Part shown: one piece after another, positions 54,134 to 62,322 of the stretch
Position numbering within the stretch: the first letter of the stretch is position 1
How the letters are laid out: each line of letters begins with the position of its first letter
From: Pseudogracilibacillus auburnensis
Lineage (GTDB): Bacteria > Bacillota > Bacilli > Bacillales > Amphibacillaceae
DNA length: 64,000 nucleotides
Assembly (NCBI RefSeq): GCF_003201975.1
Contig: NZ_QJJQ01000005.1
Span: 124,001 to 188,000, forward strand
Direction: 5' to 3'
The notes under the pieces: generated by a model
What the model was told of the DNA's origin: nothing
The model's database searches: none
The model's input: the letters and a program-made list of their open reading frames with translations, nothing else
Position numbers and translations under genes: made by a program

Positions 54134-56358
54134 GAATGACACCACTCACATTCTTCGACATCGTTTGCCGTGGAACGTACATAATAAGATGTTTTTAACC
54201 CTTCACTCCATGCTTGAAGATGTAAGTTTAATAAAACGGATGCACGAATCGTATTCGGCACATACATATTAAACGAAATGCTTTGATCAATATGTTTTTG
54301 TCTTACTGCATTTTGTTTCACAGACCATCTTTGGTCAACAATATAAGCAGATTTTCGGTAAATATCATATGTTTCATGTGTTAACTCTGGTGCAGTGACC
54401 GGAATTTTAAAGTCTTTCTTTTCTTCGTAATAAAACACTTGGAAAATTGGATCGATGCTTGCAGTTGAGCCCGCAATCATCGCCGTAGACGAGTTAGGGG
54501 CAACCGCCATTAAATACCCGTTTCGGATACCATTTTCCTTCACTTCATCCTGTAATTTCTGCCACTTTTCATCGACATAATTTCGTATGCCAAAATAGGC
54601 TCCCGTTTCCCATTTACTACCTGGATACATTGGATAATGACCTTTTTCTTTACTTAATTCCATGCTAGCTTTAATTGTTAAGTAAGCAATTTTTTCATAC
54701 AGTGTATCGGTAAATTCAAGTGCTTCTTCCGATTCCCAATGGATTCCTTTAAGTGCAAGCAAATGATGCCAACCAAACGTGCCTAAACCAATAGCTCTAT
54801 ACTTCTGGTTCGTTAGTTGTGCTTGCTTAATCGGTAGTGTGTTAATATCAATCACATTATCTAGCATTCTAATTTGAATTGGTACGAGACGTTCAAGTAC
54901 ATTATTTGGCACAGCTCGTCCGAGATTAATCGAACTTAAATTACAAACAACATAATCACCAGTTTTATATTTCTTTACAATCGTGTCTTCATTTTCGATA
55001 TATTCTTCCAAAAACTGTGTCGGAGTCTGGTTTTGGGTAATTTCCGTACATAGGTTAGAACAGTAAATAATTCCCGCATGATCATTATTGTTCTTTCGAT
55101 TGACTTCATCACGATAAAACATAAACGGTGTCCCTGTTTCTAGTTGTGAAACCATGATTCGTTTCATCATGTCAATTGCGGCCACTTTTTTCTTCGTTAA
55201 TGCATCATTTTGAATACATTGTTCGTATTTTTCACGCCACGTTCCACGACCTTTTTCTTCATCATAAAAATCTTCGAGTGAAAAACCCATTACTTGCCGT
55301 ACTTCATGAGGATCAAATAAATACCAATCTCCACGGGCTTCTACTTGTTCCATAAAGTAATCAGGTAAACATACCCCCGGGAAAATATCGTGCGCTCGCA
55401 TGCGCGCATCTCCATTGTTTAGTTTCAAATCGAGGAAAGGTTCAATATCAATGTGCCAAATATCTAAATAAATAGCAATTGCACCTTTTCTCGTTCCCAA
55501 TTGATCTACACTAACAGCTGTATTGTTTAACTGTCTAATCCATGGGACTACCCCACTTGACATCCCTTTAAACCCTTTAATCGAACTACCACGTCCGCGA
55601 ACTTTCCCCATATAAACACCGATTCCACCACCGTTTTTCGATAATTGTGCTACATCAGTGTTCACATCATAAATCGATTGTAAGCTATCATCTACCGTAT
55701 CAATAAAGCAGCTTGATAACTGTCCATGTGTTTTCCCCGCGTTGTTCATCGTCGGAGTAGCAACGGTCATATACAAATTACTTAAAGCCCAGTATGCTTC
55801 AAATACTAGCTCTTTTCGCTTCGAGCGATCTTCATCTTGCATTAAATGCATCGCAATGATCATCCAACGTTCTTGTGGTAATTCATACACATTTTTTTCA
55901 TGATCAGTTGCTAAATACCTTGTTGCTAAAGAATACAATGCTAAGTAGTGAAATAATTCATCTTTTTTCGGATCCATTTGTTCGTCAAAATATGTAATCT
56001 CTTCTTTTGAATACTTTTCTAGTAAAGCAGGTGTATAAATACCTTTTTCCGTTAAGATTTGAATTAGTTCATAGAAATTTCCGTATTGACTAGATTCATC
56101 ATAGTTACGATTTTGTGCTGCTTCACGATATAATTGCCGTAAATAAATTCGACTTGCAAAAAATGTCCAATCAGGATTTGCCTCATCAATGTTTTCAAGT
56201 GCATTTTTAACCAATCCATCTGTTATTTCGTCAAAATCTGCATCTTCTGCAATCGTTCGATTTATTTTTTCGATAAAATCTGTTGTATCTAAATGTAAGT
56301 TTTTCTCAGCCTGTTCAATAATTTGAGAAATTTTTGGTTTTTTTATTACTGTTGTCAT
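54130..56358 (-). CDS. nrdE: Class I ribonucleotide reductase, large subunit
   Basis: A 742-residue catalytic subunit that reduces ribonucleotides to deoxyribonucleotides. Substrate-site parts ATPTMNNAGKTHGQLSSCF and QLSKNGGGIGVYMG are visible, as are NLCTEITQN and the C-terminal redox pair in ECEWCHS (Cys737, Cys740). It is slightly longer than the usual NrdE at its N-terminus. The ATG has AGGAGG 8 bases upstream. A cobalamin riboswitch and a terminator lie before it, so B12 should switch this operon off. Confidence 0.93.
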   Translation of the reverse strand: MTTVIKKPKISQIIEQAEKNLHLDTTDFIEKINRTIAEDADFDEITDGLVKNALENIDEANPDWTFFASRIYLRQLYREAAQNRNYDESSQYGNFYELIQILTEKGIYTPALLEKYSKEEITYFDEQMDPKKDELFHYLALYSLATRYLATDHEKNVYELPQERWMIIAMHLMQDEDRSKRKELVFEAYWALSNLYMTVATPTMNNAGKTHGQLSSCFIDTVDDSLQSIYDVNTDVAQLSKNGGGIGVYMGKVRGRGSSIKGFKGMSSGVVPWIRQLNNTAVSVDQLGTRKGAIAIYLDIWHIDIEPFLDLKLNNGDARMRAHDIFPGVCLPDYFMEQVEARGDWYLFDPHEVRQVMGFSLEDFYDEEKGRGTWREKYEQCIQNDALTKKKVAAIDMMKRIMVSQLETGTPFMFYRDEVNRKNNNDHAGIIYCSNLCTEITQNQTPTQFLEEYIENEDTIVKKYKTGDYVVCNLSSINLGRAVPNNVLERLVPIQIRMLDNVIDINTLPIKQAQLTNQKYRAIGLGTFGWHHLLALKGIHWESEEALEFTDTLYEKIAYLTIKASMELSKEKGHYPMYPGSKWETGAYFGIRNYVDEKWQKLQDEVKENGIRNGYLMAVAPNSSTAMIAGSTASIDPIFQVFYYEEKKDFKIPVTAPELTHETYDIYRKSAYIVDQRWSVKQNAVRQKHIDQSISFNMYVPNTIRASVLLNLHLQAWSEGLKTSYYVRSTANDVEECEWCHS

Positions 56359-56413
56359 GTGAATCCTCCTAAATAAGTTAAGATGTTTTCTCTAAGGGAA
56401 GGAAATTGAAAAA

Positions 56414-56439
56414 CCGTTTACCCGACGATGGATAAACGG
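56414..56439 (-). terminator. Riboswitch-controlled terminator before nrdE
   Basis: On the minus strand CCGTTTATCC (56439-56430) pairs with GGGTAAACGG (56423-56414), followed by TTTTTC. It lies 55 bases before nrdE and downstream of the B12 aptamer, as expected of an expression platform that ends transcription when cobalamin is bound. Confidence 0.8.
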
Positions 56440-56527
56440 CAAAAAAAGACAAAACGAAACATTTATCGTCTTTAAAGTCACGCCGCCCCATAATCCCTCA
56501 CCCCGGAGAAATGAAACTAATTGAAAA

Positions 56528-56692
56528 AAGGCAGGTCTCCTGACTCATGGTCATTCTACTTGAAACCTTCCCATACTACCTGCAAATAACAAGTTAGTAA
56601 AGTGGTTGTTTTTCGTCCCATTTACAGTTGCGGGGGCAGTTCTAGCATTGCACTAGATTCCCTTTCAAGACACGTTCGTGCCACCTTTTTTC
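56528..56692 (-). promoter_or_regulatory. Cobalamin riboswitch aptamer
   Basis: Read on the minus strand, the stretch GGTGGCACG ... GAAAGGGAATCTAGTG ... AACTGCCCCCGCAACTGTAA ... GAGTCAGGAGACCTGCC has the conserved elements of the B12 riboswitch in the right order, including the CCCGCAACTG core and the closing AGTCAGGAGACCTGCC segment. It controls nrdE-nrdI-nrdF. Regulation of a B12-independent reductase by cobalamin makes sense if the cell also has a B12-dependent reductase. Confidence 0.93.
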
Positions 56693-56777
56693 ACTATATA
56701 TTGTATGAATTTGTAAGCTTGATCAATATGTTGTATTTATCGTAGCACAGAAAATGATTGAAAGCAATGAAAAAATA

Positions 56778-57683
56778 TTAATTTTGGTAATGTTCAAGAC
56801 GCATGAAAAAGTCTTTAATAAATTGATGAAACAATTTTTCAGTCGGAAGAAGTTCCCGTTCCGTAGGTATAATGGACCCCACTGAACGTTTTAAATTCGG
56901 TTCAATAATAGGTATTTTTACTGTTGCTCGCGGCAAACAATCCACAATCGTTACTTCTGGAATAAGTGTAACACCAAGTCCCGCGGAAACCAATCCTTTA
57001 ATTGCATCAAGATCTTTACCTTCAAAGGAAACCTTTGGCTGAAATCCTCTTTGTAAACAGCCTTCCATAATAACATCACGTAATATAAATCCTTTTGGAA
57101 ATAAAACGAAGGAGTCATCTCGTAACTCGATTAACTTTATCGATGAACGTCTTGAAAGTGGATGATTCGTCGGTAAAAGAGCAATAATATCTTCTGTAAA
57201 TAGGACCGTACTCTTTATTTTTTCTTGTTCAGCAGGAATGGGCCCAAGAATAGCTATATTAATTTCACCTTTAATGACTGCTTCAATTAACTCACTATAG
57301 GAACCTTGATTTAACACAAATTTCACATCTGGGTATTGCTTTCTAAAATAATAAATTGCTGTAGGAAGAATATAAGATGCAAGACTCGCGGAAAAGCCGA
57401 TATGAATGGTTCCTTTTTCAGGGTCTACATATTCTTCGACCACTTGTTTTGCATCGTCAATTACATTAATCGCACGCTCCATATGTTCTAAAAAAATTTT
57501 ACCTATTCTCGTTAAGCGTACAGTTCTTCCTTCACGAATAAATAAATCGACACCTAATTCTTCCTCTAAATTGAATATTTGCCTGCTAACCGCAGATTGT
57601 GCGACATGTAATGCATTGGCGGCTTCTGTCACATGTTCTCTTTTAGCAACTTCAATGAAATATTTAATTTGTCTTAATTCCAC
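56778..57683 (-). CDS. gltC: LysR-family regulator GltC
   Basis: A 301-residue LysR regulator. The N-terminal helix-turn-helix (HVTEAANALHVAQSAVSRQI, about 16-35) is followed by an effector domain containing GTIHIGFSASLASYILPT and LDAIKGLVSAGLGVTLIPE. From memory it matches B. subtilis GltC closely along its whole length. GltC senses 2-oxoglutarate and glutamate and activates gltAB. Here it is divergent from gdhA. The GTG at 57683 is chosen because GAGG lies 8 bases upstream. Confidence 0.87.
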   Translation of the reverse strand: MELRQIKYFIEVAKREHVTEAANALHVAQSAVSRQIFNLEEELGVDLFIREGRTVRLTRIGKIFLEHMERAINVIDDAKQVVEEYVDPEKGTIHIGFSASLASYILPTAIYYFRKQYPDVKFVLNQGSYSELIEAVIKGEINIAILGPIPAEQEKIKSTVLFTEDIIALLPTNHPLSRRSSIKLIELRDDSFVLFPKGFILRDVIMEGCLQRGFQPKVSFEGKDLDAIKGLVSAGLGVTLIPEVTIVDCLPRATVKIPIIEPNLKRSVGSIIPTERELLPTEKLFHQFIKDFFMRLEHYQN

Positions 57684-57741
57684 AGTAATCACCTCTTCTT
57701 CTATTATCTCACAAAGGCATTAATGATATCTATTTTTAATA

Positions 57742-57770
57742 TTGTTTAGATCGATTGATTTATGTACAAT
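57742..57770 (+). promoter_or_regulatory. Probable gdhA promoter
   Basis: TTGTTT (57742-57747) and TACAAT (57765-57770) stand 17 bases apart, in the gap between divergent gltC and gdhA. A GltC site probably overlaps it; AT-rich partial symmetries (GATATC...) lie just upstream but no certain box is seen. Confidence 0.5.
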
Positions 57771-57863
57771 ATAATTATGGATACTTATGTAAATGAAAAC
57801 AATGATTTACCATTATAGATTATCGTACAGATAGACAAATATTGGAACAGGAGGCTGATGATA

Positions 57864-59246
57864 TTGTTAAGTACGAAAGAACATGTTACAAAAGAAGAAA
57901 AAGTCGTCATTGACTATATGAATAAAATATATGAAAAAATTAAAGAGCGTGATCCTCATGAGAAGGAATTTTTACAAGCGACTAAAATCCTCTTTGATTC
58001 TCTTATACCCGTCTTTGTGAAGAACCGCACATATATCGAAAATAATGTTTTAGAACGACTTATCGAACCTGAACGAGTCATTTCGTTTCGTGTACCGTGG
58101 GTTGATGATCATGGAAATGTCCAAGTCAATCGTGGCTACCGCGTACAATTTAATAGTGCGATCGGGCCTTATAAAGGTGGCATTCGCTTTCATCCTTCTG
58201 TTAATTTAAGTGTGATGAAATTCTTAGCTTTAACACAAATTTTTAAAAACTCCTTGACTGGTCAAGCGATTGGTGGCGGAAAAGGTGGTGCTGATTTTGA
58301 TCCAAAAGGAAAATCAGATAATGAGATCATGCATTTTTGCCAAAGCTTTATGACAGAATTATATAAACATATTGGGCCTGATACTGATGTGCCAGCTGGT
58401 GATATTGGAGTAAGCAGGCGTGAGGTTGGTTACATGTTTGGTCAATATAAACGATTACAAGGCGCCTTCCATGCTGGTGTTTTAACTGGGAAAGGACTTA
58501 ATTATGGTGGGAGCTTAGGTCGAACCGAAGCTACAGGGTATGGAACAATTTATTTTGTTGACGAAATGTTAAAAGATCAAAGAATGAACTTCCGTAATAT
58601 GACGATTATTACTTCAGGATCTGGTAATGTGGCCATTTATGCAATGGAAAAAGCAATTAAGCTTGGAGCAAAAGTAGTTGCATGTAGTGATTCAAACGGT
58701 TATGTGTATGATAAAAATGGTCTTAGCCTTCAAACGATTAAACGGATAAAATTCTCTGAAGGTGCAAGAATTAGTGAATATATTAAATCACATCCAGAAG
58801 CTGAATATTTTGATGATTGTTCAAAAATATGGTCTGTTCCATGTGATATTGCCTTACCTTGTGCCACACAGAATGAAATTGATGAAGAGTCCGCTAACAT
58901 GCTCGTTAAAAATGGCGTGAAAGTCGTTGCCGAAGGGGCAAACATGCCATGTACGATTGAAGCGATCGATATCTTTTTGGACAATGGCGTATTATTTGGG
59001 CCGGCACAAGCGGTAAATGCTGGTGGAGTTGCCTGTTCATCACTTGAAATGGCGCAAAATAGTGCCCGTCTTAGCTGGACATTTGAACAAGTAGATGAAG
59101 AACTCCAAAAAATCATGAAAAATATTTATCGGAATTGTACAAGAGCAGCAAATAAATACGAGCATCCAGGTAATCTTGTCATCGGCGCAAATATTGCAGG
59201 ATTTACTAAAGTTGCCGATACGATGATTGAACAAGGTGTTATTTAA
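57864..59246 (+). CDS. gdhA: Glutamate dehydrogenase, NADP type
   Basis: A 460-residue hexameric glutamate dehydrogenase of the long (about 450-residue) family. The glutamate-binding GGIRFHPSVNLSVMKFLA and GGGKGGADFDPKGKS, and the active-site PAGDIGVSRREVGYM, are intact, with the nucleotide-binding TSGSGNVAIYAMEKA. It makes glutamate from 2-oxoglutarate and ammonia. The TTG at 57864 sits nine bases after AGGAGG; an ATG six bases earlier is too close to that site. Ammonia released by pyrimidine breakdown elsewhere in the window could feed it. Confidence 0.9.
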   Translation: MLSTKEHVTKEEKVVIDYMNKIYEKIKERDPHEKEFLQATKILFDSLIPVFVKNRTYIENNVLERLIEPERVISFRVPWVDDHGNVQVNRGYRVQFNSAIGPYKGGIRFHPSVNLSVMKFLALTQIFKNSLTGQAIGGGKGGADFDPKGKSDNEIMHFCQSFMTELYKHIGPDTDVPAGDIGVSRREVGYMFGQYKRLQGAFHAGVLTGKGLNYGGSLGRTEATGYGTIYFVDEMLKDQRMNFRNMTIITSGSGNVAIYAMEKAIKLGAKVVACSDSNGYVYDKNGLSLQTIKRIKFSEGARISEYIKSHPEAEYFDDCSKIWSVPCDIALPCATQNEIDEESANMLVKNGVKVVAEGANMPCTIEAIDIFLDNGVLFGPAQAVNAGGVACSSLEMAQNSARLSWTFEQVDEELQKIMKNIYRNCTRAANKYEHPGNLVIGANIAGFTKVADTMIEQGVI

Positions 59247-59260
59247 AATAATCATTTTAG

Positions 59261-59296
59261 AACTGTCCAAAGATTAGGAGATAATCTTGGACAGTT
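59261..59296 (+). terminator. Rho-independent terminator of gdhA
   Basis: AACTGTCCAAAGATTA (59261-59276) pairs with TAATCTTGGACAGTT (59282-59296), with one bulge, then TTATTATTTT. Confidence 0.8.
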
Positions 59297-59439
59297 TTAT
59301 TATTTTAAGATATTTGCCCTAAAAATGCGCAAGTAGCCATTGATATAAACTGTTTTTTTGTTATAATGATTGCGCAAACAGAAACCTTTCATCTCCTTAT
59401 TTTGATAAGATAGCCAATAGGCGGAAAGGAAGAATTTTA

Positions 59440-60168
59440 TTGGATACACTACGACGTTTATTACAAGAAGCGAACCATACTATTATTTTTACTGGGGCAG
59501 GAATGTCAACAGAAAGTGGATTACCTGATTTTAGATCAAAAGATCGTGGGTTATGGGAAAAGTTTAATCCAAGTGAGCTTGCCAATGTTCATGCACTACT
59601 CCATAATACAGAGGAATTTACAAACTTTTATCGTTATCGATTATCTGAAATAAATAAATATCAACCACATAAAGGGCATCTCATTTTAGCTGAGTGGGAA
59701 AAAACTGGGCGTATTAAAGGAATTATTACTCAAAACGTTGATGCTTTTCATCATGATGCCGGAAGTAGCAATGTGATGGAGTTACATGGTTCCTTTCGAA
59801 CATTCCACTGTCACAATTGTCATAAAGAATATGAACGAAATGCATATTTAGATGGACAAACGACTTGTGACTGTGGTGGAACGATTCGCCCAGGCATTGT
59901 TCTGTTTGGCGAAAATTTACCACAAGATACCTTCAGAAAAGCGGAACAAGAAGCTTCAAAAGCAGACTTGTTTATCGTCCTTGGTTCATCTTTGTCTGTA
60001 TCACCTGCAAACATGTTCCCACTCGTAGCAAAGGAAAATGGTGCAAAACTTGTGATCATCAACCGTGAATCTACTGATTACGATATGTATGCAGATGTCG
60101 TAATCCAAGACAAGGGGATAAAAAGTGTATTAGTTGAGTTGGATGACTACTTTAGGTTTACTGAATAA
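59440..60168 (+). CDS. cobB: NAD-dependent protein deacylase (sirtuin)
   Basis: A 242-residue Sir2 protein. Motifs seen: GAGMSTESGLPDFRS (19-33), TQNVDAFHHDAG (97-108), catalytic His116 in MELHGSF, and zinc cysteines 124, 127, 143 and 145 (CHNCHKEY, CDCGG). It removes acyl groups from lysines using NAD and can control acetyl-CoA synthetase. The TTG start has AAAGGAAG upstream. Also called SrtN in Bacillus. It is monocistronic. Confidence 0.9.
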   Translation: MDTLRRLLQEANHTIIFTGAGMSTESGLPDFRSKDRGLWEKFNPSELANVHALLHNTEEFTNFYRYRLSEINKYQPHKGHLILAEWEKTGRIKGIITQNVDAFHHDAGSSNVMELHGSFRTFHCHNCHKEYERNAYLDGQTTCDCGGTIRPGIVLFGENLPQDTFRKAEQEASKADLFIVLGSSLSVSPANMFPLVAKENGAKLVIINRESTDYDMYADVVIQDKGIKSVLVELDDYFRFTE

Positions 60169-60277
60169 AAAGAAATCCCATCTACATCGATAGTTTGTAC
60201 CCGTTTTTCTCGATATTAAAGTGCAAGGCTTTTGACTTTTTTACCAAAAAACCTTTGCATATGCAATGCACTACTCT

Positions 60278-60604
60278 AGTTGTCTGGAGCGAAAGTGACT
60301 GACTCCAGCGGGAAAAGCAACAGAGGAACGCAGACTAAGAACGCCACGTCCTTATGTCTTCGTCTGCGCTAGTACATTCTGTACGTCGGAAGACCCCACA
60401 GGAAGTGGTTTTTCTTCCAAGGCGGGTTAAGTACGCGACTTCCATGGGACTCCGCTAAATGCTCGTCCCACCGAAAAGCACTGTCGCAACACCCGCACTA
60501 GCACGTCCTGAGCGTCGGAGGCTGAAGCCGTGCCCGTGGAAAGCATGTCACATTTCGCGGAAGACAACGGTAAGATGAAACGCAATTTAGTTGTTCAGCA
60601 GACC
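60278..60604. repeat. Long mosaic intergenic repeat
   Basis: A GC-rich block of about 327 bases. GGAGGCTGAAGCCGTGCCCG recurs at 8066-8085, and 60544-60604 recurs inverted at 32981-33044. GCACGTCCTGAGCGTCGG resembles the inverted ACGTCCTG pieces of copies 3 and 5. It fills most of the gap between the sirtuin and the SUFU gene, both of which end here. No gene is seen. Confidence 0.7.
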
Positions 60605-60681
60605 CTCCTTTAAAAAGTAACTTTCTCCCCTTATTTAGGGTCTATAAAAGTATATGTGCAAATGACCCTTTTACTACCGAT

Positions 60682-61740
60682 CTAACCAATCGTCTCCACA
60701 ATTTTCCCCTCTGAGTCTTTCACTTCGGTTTTTACAATTTTGAACGCTATATTTTCTAACGAGGGGATTGAAAATTCTTTTTCAATTGGTTGAAGTTGTT
60801 CGATCAATTCTTCAACTGCTTTTTTATTTAATTGAATCTCTAACGAATCTTCTATTAATTGTGGCTGATCACTAAATGAAAAAACGACGGTTACTTCATT
60901 ACTTACTAGTCTGAGTGGTTCTTCTTTCACTTGACGACCTTTAAGGACCTTCCCAATAATGACCGCTTGTTTCGCGCCAATTGTCATCATTGCCGGAATA
61001 CGTTTGAAAAACTTTTTACCGCCAGGTGTCCATGTTATTTGATCATTAAACAGAAATCCAGTATTTGATCCTTCTGTTTCACTTCCTGTTTCAATTGCTT
61101 CAACCACCTTATCATTATGAAGACAAGATGTTCGTAATAGGTCAGTTATAAGTTGTGGCATATATTCCGTACAAATATGTAAGACACCAAGTGTATTCCA
61201 GATTTGCATCGCTTCTAACTCGTCTGCAGTTATCCCGACAACTTGGATAAATTCAACAGTGCCGTTTGGTGTGTCCATTTTAGGTAATTCGGGATCGTAT
61301 GCAAATGCAAGTGCCGTTAATTCTGTATCTGATTCAAGACAGATTGGTCCATTCGCATCCATATAATCACCATTTTTAAACACATTTCCACTGTTAAATA
61401 CATATCGTGCAAGGTTTTGTAAAAAATTCAATGCCCAGCTTGGTGGTTCTGTTTCATTATGCTTTTTTGCTAACCTAAACGTTAATTCAAAGCCATAACC
61501 ACTCACCTCTAAGTTTTCCGACTCTTTTTCATGTAATTCTGAAAATCCATATGTGACAAAATGCCAATGCTCCATGGGCTCTTTAGCTTCGTAAACACTG
61601 ATCCCATCTAAGGGGTCATTTCCTCCTAACATATAGGAAATCATCGTTCCATAGTGTTTTGGTTCTTGATCACCATATACTTTTTCCATTGCTTGATCAA
61701 TTGCATCCCAACCAACTGAATTTAGTTCTTCATCACTCAT
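60682..61740 (-). CDS. Suppressor-of-fused (SUFU) domain protein
   Basis: A 352-residue cytosolic protein. Its N-terminal half carries the SUFU-like domain: GISVYEAKEPMEHWHFVTYG, GFELTFRLAK and LQNLARYVFNSGNVF (about residues 45-120), as in many bacterial SUFU proteins. The C-terminal half is beta-rich with an acidic end. Bacterial SUFU proteins often act as immunity or partner proteins to toxins, but many are of unknown role. No toxin gene is seen beside it. A GGGAGG site precedes the ATG. Confidence 0.83.
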   Translation of the reverse strand: MSDEELNSVGWDAIDQAMEKVYGDQEPKHYGTMISYMLGGNDPLDGISVYEAKEPMEHWHFVTYGFSELHEKESENLEVSGYGFELTFRLAKKHNETEPPSWALNFLQNLARYVFNSGNVFKNGDYMDANGPICLESDTELTALAFAYDPELPKMDTPNGTVEFIQVVGITADELEAMQIWNTLGVLHICTEYMPQLITDLLRTSCLHNDKVVEAIETGSETEGSNTGFLFNDQITWTPGGKKFFKRIPAMMTIGAKQAVIIGKVLKGRQVKEEPLRLVSNEVTVVFSFSDQPQLIEDSLEIQLNKKAVEELIEQLQPIEKEFSIPSLENIAFKIVKTEVKDSEGKIVETIG

Positions 61741-61863
61741 TATATCCTCCCTGACATACGTAAGACTTTGTAATAGTAGTATTATACGTTATCTAAACCT
61801 CCTTTTAAAGATACCCTTTGGCTTTAGTAAATTTCCTTTCCCACCATATCTCCTGAAATATCT

Positions 61864-61903
61864 AAAGCCCTTGTAAGATCTCAGTCGATGCTCCAAGGGC
61901 TTT
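61864..61903. terminator. Terminator-like hairpin
   Basis: AAAGCCCTTG (61864-61873) pairs with CAAGGGCTTT (61894-61903), followed by TTCC on the plus strand. It lies upstream of the SUFU gene in the long gap 61741-62190. Confidence 0.6.
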
Positions 61904-61940
61904 TTCCATCTACCGTTTTTTGAAAAACTCAGCATTCGTT

Positions 61941-62114
61941 AAAGAAAACACACCGATTGGCAAGCCGTTAGGCGACGACAGAGGTGATGTTGCGCTTATG
62001 TAAGTAAACTAGCGGATAGCTAGTTTACGACGAAAGAAAACACACCGATTGGCAAGCCGTTAGGCGACGACAGAGGTGATGTTGCACGTATGTAAATAAG
62101 TCATTAACTTATTT
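61941..62114. repeat. Tandem 53-base direct repeat, each followed by a hairpin
   Basis: Bases 61941-61993 and 62033-62085 are identical (53 of 53), spaced 92 bases apart. Each is followed about ten bases later by a hairpin with a 5-base loop but unrelated stem: GTAAACTAGC/GCTAGTTTAC at 62004-62028 and AAATAAGT/ACTTATTT at 62094-62114. This conserved-core plus variable-stem layout is what a structured RNA or duplicated regulatory element would look like. I do not recognise the family. Confidence 0.7.
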
Positions 62115-62190
62115 GCCAAACCTTTAATGGCGAGTGCTTTAGTTGCACTTACAGAAGAAGAAGAAGAAGAGATGTATACTTTCTTATCTG

Positions 62191-62322
62191 TCAAGAAAAA
62201 AACATTTCCTTAATAAAATGAAAGATTGAATTTCCTATCAACATCTTTATCCCCATTATTGCACCCACTATTACTAAACTGATGATAATCGGTACCGTCT
62301 GTTTTTTCGAATCTACCCTCAA
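62191..62322 (-). CDS. Tiny membrane protein coupled to the AraC-type regulator
   Basis: A 43-codon frame with a TTG start that overlaps the stop of the AraC gene (TTGA). A strong GAGGAG site lies 8 bases upstream inside that gene. The product has one hydrophobic span (VPIIISLVIVGAIMGIKML) and the tail GNSIFHFIKEMFFS. The overlap and site suggest translational coupling. No function is known. Confidence 0.55.
   Translation of the reverse strand: MRVDSKKQTVPIIISLVIVGAIMGIKMLIGNSIFHFIKEMFFS

Noticed and set aside
61920-62000. Reading of the 53-base tandem repeat as protein (KENTPIGKPLGDDRGDV)
   Set aside because: The second copy is in another frame and each reading is short, so coding is unlikely to explain the repeat.
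62128-62214. 28-codon frame with a run of glutamates (MASALVALTEEEEEEMYTF)
   Set aside because: It overlaps the end of the better-supported minus-strand ORF and lacks a ribosome binding site. It could be a tail fragment of a lost gene.
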